Shown here: in pieces, positions 23,431 to 34,639 of the stretch
How positions within the stretch are numbered: the stretch's first letter is position 1
Layout: each line of letters begins with the position of its first letter
Assembly (NCBI RefSeq): GCF_000340215.1
Contig: NW_006921543.1
Coordinates: 1,426,001 to 1,490,000, forward strand
DNA from: Pseudocercospora fijiensis CIRAD86
Taxonomy: Eukaryota; Ascomycota; Dothideomycetes; Mycosphaerellales; Mycosphaerellaceae
Reading direction: 5' to 3'
DNA length: 64,000 nt
Notes under the pieces: model-generated
Told to the model about the DNA's origin: nothing
The model's database searches: none
The model's input: only the letters and a program-made list of their open reading frames with translations
Position numbers and translations under genes: made by a program

Positions 23431-26180
23431 TAACGCGCCGTAATCCTTACTAGCAATAACCTTATCTACTAGTCGGTTCTCGAAATCTCCTCCGTATACG
23501 TTAAAGCTATTAGCACCGAAGTACTATCTCTCGTAGAAAGCTTAATTAACGAGGAGGTTAGTAGCCTTTTCTGTTGTAGCATTCTCCTAATTGTATAGAT
23601 ATTCCTTAAGTCCCTCGTTACTAAGCTAGAGGATCTGTTTAACTTCATTCTAAATAACGTAACTTAACTAAGGAATCCTACTAACTAGGGCGTCGGAGAT
23701 ATAGCCGAGGCCTTCGACTAAGATCGCCGTAGAGAAAGCAAATAGTACAAAGGAGTTAGAGGCCGGGAGGGCGGTTAGATTGCAGTGCGCTTTAGCAATC
23801 TAGGAGACTATTAAGTTCTCGTAACCCTTAACCTTAGTACCGTTAATAACGCGTAAGTAGCCTAGGTTAATTAATATACGGTTGCTCTTAGTCTTTAGAT
23901 TACTATATAGCAGGTATAGCATCTAAATAGAGACCTCGTACTCCTTTAGAGGGTTAAGGATCTACTCCGCCTTACGCCCCTTACTATTAGGCTAACTATC
24001 GAATATATAGTCGAGGTCGTCGTCGGTAAGGTGCCTATTAGTAAGCTTGCCGATCTTGCTTAGTAGAACTAGGCTACGAGCCTTAAGCTTCTTAACCTAG
24101 TTCGTAAAGACCTCGGGCTAATATATACCTTCGACAATAGTAGAGCAGCTAGTCTTATCCTTAGATATAAGGCAGACCTTAATGCGTAGGTAACTAGCAC
24201 CCTCGCCCGCTACGAGCTTAACTATATCTTATCCGAGACGAGCAGACTCCTTAGAAGGACAGTTTTTACAAGTACCGCTAACCTTAAAGAACTTAGTAGG
24301 CTTAGGAATAGAGATAAGCTCGTATACGTAATTAGGTCGAAGGGCGATAGCTAAGAGCTATAGGGTAGGGTACTAGCGGACGATTTAGTTACTTATACTA
24401 TAAGTTTAAAAGGCATTGCGGCCTTCTTACTTAGACTTAGGCATCGCACGTATATACTAAAGGTACATTTCAAACTCCTCCTATATTAGGTCGATAAGGA
24501 AAGGAAGATATACTCTACGAGGCTCTTATAACTAACTAAAGACTTAAGGGAAGATAGCATTGCTAGTCTAGCGAAAGCGGTCGAAGGAGGTGCCTTAGCT
24601 AAGGATGCTAGTAACGAACTTGCTCTAGCGATCTATCGGCGTAAGGGCGCGAGTAATAGTACTAGTAGGGTTGAACGCGTAGAGTCCTAGAGATATCGGG
24701 GCGGTAATAGGGCGTCTAGGAAACTAGTTAGTATAGGCCTAATTAGCCTTAAGGGCAGCGAAGGCATCTTAATTAGCGATATTACGTCTAATCTTTAATA
24801 GGCGGCTAATAAGGACACTCGTCTTAGTACTAGCATAGAGACTACAGACCTTAGCAGCCTTCTTAATATAGTTAGTATATATAGTAAACCGCTCTTTACC
24901 TAGCTTACTAAGGTCGTCGAGCTATTAATAGATAGATAGGGCGGTAGGAGCTTTGCCTATATCGGCTTTAGGAACTATATCGATGTTAGTAATAAGGTAC
25001 GTAATAGAGTCGCCCTTGCAAGAACTATAGATATTCTTAGTTAATAGGATCGGCGAGAGGCCTCTATCTCTACGCTCGCTAAAGGAGCCTTCGGAGGAGA
25101 CATCTTCTAGTAGTATATCTAGTATATTAATATCCGAATTACTATAGTTAGTACTATAGTTAGTACTATAGTCGGTACTAGAAGGAGTGCTATACTTCTT
25201 ACTAGCCTTGCGGAGGGCCTAGCGAGCATACAATACCTTCTTACGCGCTACTTCGGCCTTAGCGCGCTCGTCTTAAACTTCTTAAGGGACCTTACGGTTA
25301 TAGGTCGAGCGACGATCTTTAGCCTATATTTCTATAGCAAGCGCAAGACTAGTAGCCGTATCGGCCTTAGTTTCTAGGCGAAGAGCCTTACGTTTAAGGA
25401 TATTAACGATAGGAGCCTCTTAACCTTTAACAATAAAGCCTACACTATTAATGCGATAGCCCTTCTCTTTTAGTAGATCCTTAGTTATCTATATACTAAG
25501 ATCTACCTAGACGATTGCATTATAGTACTTCTTCTAGTAGGCTATTATAAAGTCGTTAAGTGCAAAGGATAAGTTAAGTAACTGCTTGCCTACCTTCTTA
25601 CTAGCAGTAGATACGCGATAGATTATAGTACGGGAAAGATGCTCGGCGCCTTAATAACGGACCTTATACTTGTTAACGAACGAAGAGACCTGCTTAGCAC
25701 GCTCTTGTCTACCGTAGGCGAAGTTAATAAGGCTCTTAGGAAGACTGCTTAGTCCTCCCTAATATTCGAAGGCCTAGTCGAGGGTCTTAAAGCGTAAGCG
25801 AATCTAGGTACCGGCCGTCTCGAGGCTATAGACGATAGGAAAGGCTTATTCGATATCTATATCGTTAAGGACCTCGCGCTTAAAGATACGCTTACCGATA
25901 GACTAACGTAAGTTATTTATACCGTACGTAACTAAGATAGTAGCCTTCTTAATATTCCTATTAATAACGCGTAGTAGGATGCGAGCGTTCTAGATCTTCT
26001 CTTAAGGGTCTTTAAGGGCGGTAACGATCTAGAAGCAGTACTCGAGGCTAGTTATAGTAGCTAAGGCGCTATCGGAGGGGGCTTCGATCGGGACTAGTAC
26101 GCCTAGGTTTAGAGCTCGTAGGTTGCTACTGCTACTAGTACCTAGCGGATTTAGAGCGCCGGAAGATATCTTAGTCGACC
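23430..26180 (-). pseudogene. Third ORF of gypsy element B, unknown protein (RIP-mutated)
   Basis: Reading TAG/TAA as Gln on the minus strand from ATG at about 26,172 gives one long frame of about 900 codons ending near 23,430. Visible: start MSSGALNPLGTSSSS; a Ser/Thr/Tyr/Asn-rich low-complexity stretch (STDYSTNYSTNYSNSD) about one third of the way in; a single TCKNC motif near 24,265; an acidic HLTDDDLDYIFDSQ near 24,020. I do not recognise the family. It is not RT, RNase H, integrase or a typical membrane-anchored env, as no signal or C-terminal membrane segment is obvious. It follows pol and precedes the 3' LTR, the place of accessory or env-like ORFs in gypsy elements. A captured host gene is another possibility. 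Confidence 0.6.
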
Positions 26181-26585
26181 GGAGTAGAAAGGAGTTAGTA
26201 ACGAGTTTGCAAAAACGTTCGTAGCTTGTTAATAATAATTAAAGGGTTTAGATAGAAGGAGGGGGAGGGGGTAGGTTAGTTAGCGTTTAAGTAGAAGAAA
26301 GAGCTTAGAAAGCTCGCCTTAAATAGGGTATAAAGGTAGCGTAGTCCGTGTGTTCCGGTAAAGCAAACGGATAACGACTATATATAGACCCTAAAAAGTA
26401 AAGCTATATACGAGACTCCTTTATTAGTAGGGTAGGCTAAAGTTTAACAATCGATCTAGCTAATTGCTAGTAGCGACTACGCGCCTTTATTAACCTCTAG
26501 CTTTCGTAGATTCCCGCGCACTCGAAATGTAACTAGTTAGTTCGAGTGCCTAGTAGTAATCTATAGTAGTAAGGCTAGCGGGACT

Positions 26586-26608
26586 AATAATACCCCCGGG
26601 GTAGTATT
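26586..26608. other. Boundary palindrome (upstream of ORF3)
   Basis: Same sequence as at 23,341, so the third ORF is bracketed by two identical palindromes in direct orientation. Confidence 0.75.
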
Positions 26609-27300
26609 AGCTTTTCTCTAGAGATGCTCGGCAACTAGGAGCAAATCGCCTAGGCCTAGCGTAGCTTATATTAGCCTATAGTACTATCGTTGTAGATGCA
26701 GTATTACCTTTTATAGCAGTAGGTATATAAACGTAGCCTATATGTTCTTCTTTCTTCTAGATACTAAGCTTAGCGGCCTAAGGTCCCTATTCTTAGAGGC
26801 TATAGGCCTAGGTTACTACGTCTATCTAAGAGCTAGGAAGGGAGAGGGATCCTCCCTTTCTTAGTATCCTACGTAGCTAATACTAACTAGGGCCGGAACA
26901 ATCTTCTCTAGCGGAGTATCTTATTATCGTTATTACCTAAGGGCGGTTGCTAGAGACTAGGAAACTAGAGGGAAGTAGTCCTAGAAGGGCGGGAGGTTAG
27001 GTTCGGCTAGCTTCCGAATACTACCCCCGAGGTATTATTCGGAAGTCATTCCTCGTATAGTTCTTTCTAAGGAAAAAAACAAAAAGAGTAAAGCTATAGC
27101 AATATCTATCGAAGGCAAAAGAGTAAAACAACCGATAAAGTAAAAGTAAAAGAGGGTAACAACCGAGAGTATTAATATTAGTAGGAATAGGTAGTAAGGA
27201 CTAAAGCTATAGGGCGGCACTGCATTAATAGCGCGGAGAATAGTTAATAGAGGCAAGGAAAGCAACGTAGTAGAGACAGGAAAGGATATACGATTATTTA
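26609..27300. other. Spacer between pol and ORF3 of element B
   Basis: RIP-mutated. It contains a second palindrome at 27,011-27,045. A 76-codon open frame on the minus strand (27,035-27,265) is hydrophobic (many Leu/Ile/Phe/Tyr) but has no start context or motif that would make it a supported gene. Confidence 0.45.
27011..27045. other. Long boundary palindrome after pol
   Basis: CTTCCGAATACTACC and GGTATTATTCGGAAG form arms of about 15 bp around a CCCGA loop (one mismatch): the longest copy of the hairpin family. Confidence 0.8.
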
Positions 27301-30300
27301 GTCTCGGGGTCGTCTAGCTATAATTCTAGGCGGTCTTTATCGCTAGACTAGTTAGGTTCCTCGGAGTTAGAGTTAGATAGCTAGAAGTCTAGTTTACTAT
27401 TAGAATCGGAATCAATATCGGAAACGCTCTATATATAGTTAATCCGTATATAACCCTCCCTTTGTTCTTAAGTTATTCCTAATAGCTTACTAAGACGAAT
27501 CTAGGGATAGGCATAGTTCTTAGGTAGGACAGGATCTATAATAGCGGCAGGATCCTCCTCCCGATAGGCATCTAAGGACAGTAGAGGGTCTATAGAGGCA
27601 CTAACTTCCTCCTCGGTCGGCGGAGGGCGGGCAGGTTCGCGTAACTTAATAATCTTCTTTAGATTAGCCCGAGGGTAAGAGTGCTTTAAGGTAGCACTAT
27701 CTAGCTCCTAAAGAAGGTATACGGAACCCGAGTAAAGGACCTCCTTTACTCTATAAGGACCCTTCTACTTAAAGGCTAGCTTATAGGAGTAACTATACTC
27801 TAGTTTAGACCGGTATAGAAGGACTATATCGCTAACCTTTAGAGGTTCCTAATTAACAGCATTATAGTTATTAAAATACTGCTTAGCTTCCTCCCGAAGG
27901 CGACGTTATCGAGCAAGACCCTCCTAAGAAGTCGTAGTTATATCCTTAAGAGCCTTAGCCCGTAGGGTAAGAAGATCTACCCTAGTACGAACAGACCCCT
28001 AATCGTAAACGCCGTACGTACGATAGGACAATTTAATAGGAAGAACGGCGTCCCTCCTAATTATAAGTTCCGCTAGTGTAAGTCTAGTCGTGTCGATAAT
28101 AGTAGTTCGGTCCGCCTAGAGAAGGGCTAGGACGCGGGTAGAAATAGGAACTAATCTATCGCTACTATTAGTTATCTTAGATAGGGCATCAATTAACGAC
28201 CGATAGCCGCGCTTAATAATAGCATTCGACTAGGGATAGTATAGGGAGATGCGAACGTTCTTTGCCCTATACGAAACAAGTAGCGCTTAAACCTCCTTAG
28301 CTATATTGTTCGTAGCGTTATCTAAGATAACCTCGTAAGGTGTTCCCTATCGGCAAAACAGATCCTTAAACAGGAAGGTAGCTATATTACGGGCATTAAT
28401 AGCACCGCAACCCTTATAGAAATAATAGGCCTCCGGCTATCGAGAAAGACCCTCTCGAATAATATATAGGCTATTATTACGGCTAAGATAGACCCTATCG
28501 CTATACTACCGCTCCCTAACTAACTAGGTAGTAGGGATACGCAGCTCCCCTAGACGTCGGTAGCTGTTCCTAAAGTTGCACTTAGGATAGCTCTTATAGT
28601 AGCGGGAGACGTTAGCCTATACGCCGTCCTACTAGTAGCGTCGACGAAGGACATCGAAGGTACCCTCCGCCGCCCGGTAGCCGAGCTTATCGTAAACGGA
28701 ACGAAGGATTTCTTATCAAACTACTAGATCGTTAATAATACGCTAGAGCGGTATATTAACTATAGCCTATCGCTAAAGGATACGATCCTTAATAAGGAAC
28801 CTCCGAGAATAGCGAATAATACGACGGTATTAACTCTTTAATAGACTAGGAGCTCTCTTCGTATAGGTAAGGAAGTAGGCGATATTATAGGAGTCGTCGG
28901 AGTAGACTCTATTAAGGATATTATCCCTACCCGGTTCGCCTGCCTTAGTATCGTCCTAGTCCTCGCCGTTAGTAGTAGGGTCTTCGTTAGGCTAGTTACT
29001 AGGTTAGTCGTCGGTAGTAGGCCTAGCGATTACCGGTATAGCGTTAATATAGAAGGCAGTAAAGAAGGTACGGTTAATAACCGCGTCGATATCCTTTTCT
29101 TCTATTATCTCGGCGATGTTCTCTTCTATAGTAGGCCTTCTAGAAAGGCTATCTAGCCTAGTATACTTCTTACTAGGAATATAGAAGACGTCGAAATTAA
29201 ACAAATAGATCTAGGCAACCTACCGAGCTATCGTAGAGTTAGGCCGGTCGGAAGCTATATAGTTAAGTTAATAGACTAGCGTCTAAGCGTCGACTTCTAG
29301 GCGAAAGAACACTCTAAAGAGCTAAGGCCGGAACTTCTTAAGAGCTTTATAGACACTAAGGCACTCCCGCTTACTAGTATCGTATCGGGCCTCGATTAGT
29401 TTCTATAGACTAGACTCGTACCGGATAGGGTAACGTAAGGAGGGCTCCTTACGATTATACTATATTAGTATCTCGCCGTAGCCTTCCCCGCTCGAGTCGA
29501 TAGCAACAATTAGCAGACCTGCGCCTTCCGAGTAGTTAATAGAGGTAAGCGTAGGCGCGCTAATAAGTGCCTTAGTAACCTTGTCCTTAGCGGCTTAGTA
29601 AACGGAGGTCTATTTAAACTCTATATCTTTCTTAAGCAAGGCGTATAGAGGCTTATATACTAACGCAAAGTTTTCGACCTAGATACGGAAGTAGGAGACT
29701 ACTCTAAGCTAGATCCGGACATCTTTCTAACAGATAGGGTCTAGCTAGGATACAATCTTTAGAACCCGTACATTGTTAGGATAGCGGCCGTTCTTATTAG
29801 TAACAAACCCGACAATATTTATACGCTTATATAGGAGCTAAAGCTTCTCCCTATATACCGTTAGGTTAGCTCGCTCTAGGTCGTAGAGGACACTATCGAG
29901 GTTCTAAATGTGTTCGAGAAAGAACCTACGGATGCTAGGCTCTACTTCTTTATTATCGTACCTAGTTTTAGGGCCCTTAATGCCGATATCGTCGAGGAAA
30001 GGTATCGCTATATAGGAGATATAGGCCGCGAGGACTTAGTTTATAATACGAACGAACTAGGCTACGGAGTTAGTTGCCCCTTAGGGAAGGGTAGTTTGTC
30101 TATATAGCCTAAGAGGTGTCTCGAAACTAGTAAGGTCGCGGCTATTAGGATAGAGAGGGATCTAGTCGTAGCCTAAGAAAACATTAACTAGTAAGGCTAC
30201 AATATAGTTAGCAAAAGCTTCCGAGAACCTATTAGTCTCCGGAGGGAGGTTAGTATCTCTAATCGTAACTGCGTTAAACTTCTATATAGCGTTAATTAGA

Positions 30301-30990
30301 CGGTACTTCTTTAGTTCCCTAGGAGCTGTTTTCTTCTAAACTAGGAAGTATAGATTGCGATACGAGGCATAGGAAGGCTCTAAGGTGCTAGCCTTTATAC
30401 GCTACCGTATTATATCCTCGACTATACCTCGTAGGCTTAGGTTTAGCTTAAAACCTAGGTAGGCCTAAGGCTTATACTCGATCGTTCGGATCCTCTATAG
30501 AGGGGCAACCTCCGGGTTAATCCTGCCTAGATACGTAAAGTTATATACTAATACGGCTTCGCGGTTATATAGAAGCTCGTATAGCAAATCTAGCTTAAGA
30601 TCCGAAAGCTCGATACTAGGTTTAATTTTAGCTAGTCTCTCCGGCGTTAGCCTTAAACCCCTAGGAATAGTAGAGAACTTTTTTATAATATACCTCTAGT
30701 CGTACGGACTATCCCTAGGTATTAATATCGCTTCGCGGTTAAGGCACTTTTGTCGCTAGTTAGGATTTCCGCTAGGATTAGACCTATTAGTTATATACAC
30801 GCTGCCTTTTACGGGCTTAATCTTGTTAGCTACCCTCTTATATAGGGTATATACACTAACCGCTCGTAATACCCGAGCCCTCTCCCTTTAACGTTAGGCC
30901 CGGAGATTAGCGCAATAGAACAGCGCGTAAACTTTATTAGAAGTCTCCTTAAGTCGGTAGGTATACAGCTAGTAATCCTAATTTATAATT
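27300..30990 (-). pseudogene. Ty3/gypsy pol of element B (RT-RNase H-integrase, RIP-mutated)
   Basis: Minus strand. Reverse transcriptase: the catalytic box reads FLDDIGIKGPKTRY at about 29,955-30,000, with the active-site Asp pair still present, followed by the thumb-side block RRFFLEHIQNLDSVLYDLERANLTV, typical of fungal gypsy pol. The RNase H end reads FNFDVFYIPSKKYTRLDSLSRRP (29,130-29,204), the usual tether-region signature. Integrase is inferred for about 28,800-27,900 from position; I did not verify its DDE residues. Stops are mainly CAG/CAA to TAG/TAA. Confidence 0.82.
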
Positions 30991-31012
30991 CCGGCGAAAA
31001 CGTTAGATTCCT

Positions 31013-31035
31013 AATAATACCCCTAGGGTGTTATT
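31013..31035. other. Boundary palindrome between gag-protease and pol
   Basis: AATAATACCCC followed by TAGGGTGTTATT, a degenerate copy of the hairpin at 23,341. Confidence 0.65.
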
Positions 31036-31039
31036 CGAT

Positions 31040-33244
31040 CGGCGCTCTAATTAGTTAGTTCGGATTCGGGCTCGGGTAGATCCGCTTCCGGCGGCGATAA
31101 TTACGATAGTATTATTACCGAGATTCGTATACTAGGTTGTCGTTGCCGTATTATTATACTCGCTATCGCTTCGAGCATTCGCCTCCTTAGTATAGAGCCT
31201 AGAAACTTGCCTTAACGTACGGAGCGGCGTACCTCTAGATATAACCTATTTAAGCTATACTAACTTATAGCGCAGATTGCCGGTCTTATAACCGCGCTAT
31301 AGCGTTTCCCGAAGAGCGCTTAGAAGCAGTAAGGATATCCTCGTAGGACTTGTAGCTAGTGTTTCCGATATAACTAGTAAATACGACTCGGTTACCCTTC
31401 TAGTTAGCGATAGTTCCTTCCTAGGAGCTATCGTCGCAGTTGCGCTAGATACCCCGGGTTATACGAGACTATAGACGACCTAGAATAATTAGCGTGTTCG
31501 GGTTAGCGGCAATCTAGAAGGTAAAGGAAAAGCATATACCGAAAGCGTCTACTATAACATTATAGCAGGTACCTACTAGCGCAACCTCCCTATTTACTCC
31601 CTATATACTAAGGGAAATATCTCTGTTTATTAGCAGTCGGAGCTGTTTAGCCTAGCGCTTACTTATAATAAGTAACTCTAAACTATTATTAAGCATTGCT
31701 AGCAACTGCTAACTATAGCTTCCGATAGTAACTTAAATATAGATAGCGGGAACGACGGTAAAGGAACGGGTAACTGCGGAAAGGTCTACATTATTAGGGA
31801 TAGAGTAAAGTTCCTTAGGTCGAGGAGGTCCTACTCGACCGATTTGTTAGCTAGTAAATCGGACAGCCTTAATAGAAACTAAAACCGAAGCAGGGTCGGC
31901 ATTATTATTATCCCCTCGGCCTATCTCCTCGATCCCCTCTTCGTTAGCATTATCGATAGTCTCCTAGCTCTCGTAGGTTACTAATTCTCCTTCTACTAAC
32001 TCCTAGGCCCCTAAAAATTTAGGAAGGAACTATAGGGAAGAGACGTCGATATAGTCCTCTCGCCCCTATTTGCGTCGGAGGGCTATAAGGTCTTTTATAA
32101 AAGTAGCATCGTTAGGAATCCGGCTCTAGAATAGGTTAGTAGGCAAGCCGTATACTAGAAGCTCTCCTATAGACATATTAGACTTAAGGTCTAGGAACTA
32201 TAAAGCCTAGAAGAGAGCATTTGCCTTTATATCGTAAGAGTTAGTAGGCCCGGTACTATACTTCTTTATATACCTATTAAAGCGAAAGCTCTTTAGGTCG
32301 GCTAACTTTCGTTTATAGGCCGGCGGGTTAGCTAGGCCTAGAGTACTACTAAGGTCGGTAGTATTATCCTCTATATCGATATCGGGAGTCTCTAGTACCT
32401 CTAGAGTAGCTATACTAGCTCGTATTACACGGTCTTTAGCTATCTAGAGTGTCTTAGTCTTAGCGACTAATTCTCGCTATTTCTTAGCCTTATTAGCTAC
32501 CTGCTTCTTAAGTATCCTAGTAGGGGCTGCCGTACTAGGGCGGGTAGGGTTCTACGGGCTCTTACCCTTGCCCTAGGACTAGGTTTAGGACGACTGAGTT
32601 TAGGACCTTATAGTAGCGTAGACATCTATACTATTCTTAGTAACCGCGTAAATATTAGTAACTGCGTCCGGGTCCTAAGACACAAAGTTAACTTTAATAG
32701 GCTTAGTAGTACTATTACTGCTCTGCTCCTTAACCTGTTTTACCCTAACCTTCTAAGTTTCTCGTTTAGTAATAGCGGCGAGGGTACTATTCCTAGTATC
32801 CTTAAACTCGATCTTGCTACTATACTTCTTCTCTAGAAGACTCCTAAGTTAAGGCAGCTTCGGAGCTCTACGATCCTACTCGAAGTTAATCTTGTCGCCG
32901 GTATCGGTATAGTAGAACCGACTATTTACTTATATAACGAGCTTCCTCTTAAGAAGCTCTTTCTAGATAGGGTAGTCTAATTAAACATGTTTAAAACCGC
33001 CGCATATCTAGCACTTGCTATCTAAGTTAGAATAGATCTTTCGCATAGCGTAGACGTTAACTAAAGGGGCCTTAGGGTAGTTAGGATCGGAAATCTAGTA
33101 GACCGGTAGTACATCCTTTAGTATACTAGTATTAATAACCTCCCTAACTCGCTATAGTGCTTTCGTATTAAGGTTGAGCTAAGCTAAGGATTTAGCCAAG
33201 TCCGTAACGTCCTAAGAATGCTTAGTAATAGTAGGAGTTACGGT
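31040..33244 (-). pseudogene. Element B gag C-terminus and protease region
   Basis: Continues the gag frame cut by element A. Keeping one CTAAG reads Ser-Gly-Pro-Lys-Thr-Val-Thr across the junction. It contains a CxICGG-FKHV zinc-knuckle-like motif near 32,990-33,025, then a long low-complexity stretch and a probable aspartic-protease region. The active site was not verified. Confidence 0.65.
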
Positions 33245-33249
33245 CTTAG
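33245..33249. other. Target-site duplication of element A (left)
   Basis: CTTAG, repeated at 50,300-50,304. Confidence 0.85.
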
Positions 33250-33556
33250 TATAAGAAGGGTCTGTTAGTAGGTAGATAGGGTAGTAGTAGGTACAGGTAG
33301 TATTCGATAGAGATCTTAGAGGAGAGGGAGGAAGGCAGGCAAGTTAGCCTATTACTAAGCGCTAAGCCCTGCCTAAGGCACTAAGACCCTAGCTTTACTT
33401 AGCCTAGTTACATGCTAATCACGTGTAGCCTCTTTAGCCCTAATATACGCTTCCCTTCTAAAGGCCGCGCCCTCGTAGCCTGTCTATGTTCTACGACCTC
33501 TATTGCCGCTAACTTAGCAAGTCTAATAAGCTGCTTAGCCCGCGCTAAATTAAACA
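33250..33556 (-). repeat. 3' LTR of gypsy element A
   Basis: 307 bp. On the minus strand it starts TGTTTAATTTAGCGC and ends CCTTCTTATA. The same family as 1-614. Confidence 0.85.
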
Positions 33557-34605
33557 CTTAACTACCTAATTATGTAACTATATCAAACCTTACCTCTAAA
33601 CAATACAATGTATAACTCTAACTACGCTATCTCTATATACAATAAACTATAAAGTGATATGTATCTACAAGAATTAAAGGCCTTCGACTAATTATAATAC
33701 GAGCGCGTCTTCCCTGCTATAATAGGTAGACGTACGAGGTATTGCAGCACTGCCTCCGTTCTAAGTAATGTCGTATCGAGTTCTTTGCGTCTACTCTTAA
33801 AAGACCTAGCAATGTCCGCTTCCGAGGGTTGTCCGCTTCCGAGGGTTGTCCGCTTCCGAGGGTTTGTTCTTATTATTACGAGGGCTATTATTTACTTTTT
33901 AGAAAAAACACAGCTCGTCTAGTTTCTATAGGTAAAGGCTATTATAAGTACAGTAGTTAAGGTTCGCCTCGCTTAAAGGATTAGAAAGATCGAGAAGTAA
34001 CCTATTGTCCGCAAGATCGACCCCGGCTAGCTTAGCTCTATAGTTTTTGCCCTTAGTTAGTCTATTAGTTGCTTAATCTTTTTAACTTAGTTAAAGTTTT
34101 AACTTGGCCTTAAAGTTTTAATTAAACCTTTAATAGGCTCAAAGCTTTTAATCAAAGTTTTAATTAAAGGTGCCTTAGGCTCGTAGTATAGGTAAGGTTG
34201 TGTCTGTAGGTATAGCGATAACAGTAAGTAATATTAACAATAGTAGCGCTAGTCGTCTTAGCGCTAACTTTACCTTCTTCTAATTTCCTTCTTTAACTAA
34301 TAATAACTCGGCAATACCGTTACTAACGTAGCTTCCTTTCTTAAACAGCAATACACTCTGTAACACCGTTACTAATATAGCCGCGCCGGCCGCGCCGTTA
34401 CAAGCGCGACGCCGCCCTTACCGATCGCCTAGGCCTCGAGGCCTCGATAGAATAAAGGAATAAGAGGGGGACCTATAGGGCGCGTTAGTAAAGAGGTAGA
34501 GTCCTTAGAAGAGTATACGATTAATTAATTAACGCGTCGTAGCGCGCCTAGCGTAGTCTTATTGTCCTTTGTTACTAACAATTGCCTATCTCTAATTAGT
34601 TAGCT
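33557..34605. other. Element A, region between pol and 3' LTR
   Basis: RIP-mutated with no gene. It includes three copies of a 17-18-bp unit (GTCCGCTTCCGAGGGTT) at about 33,814-33,866. Confidence 0.5.
33814..33866. repeat. Tandem repeat, 3 x GTCCGCTTCCGAGGGTT
   Basis: Three consecutive near-identical units in the 3' untranslated part of element A. Confidence 0.85.
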
Positions 34606-34628
34606 AATAGCACCCCGGGGGTAGTATT
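34606..34628. other. Boundary palindrome after pol of element A
   Basis: AATAGCACCCC followed by GGGGGTAGTATT. It lies just after the end of element A pol, the position the other copies take in element B. Confidence 0.7.
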
Positions 34629-34639
34629 AATCCTAGGCG

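Noticed and set aside
29910..30107. A 65-codon plus-strand open frame inside element B.
   Set aside because: It is antisense to the reverse-transcriptase catalytic block, which is clearly coded on the minus strand.
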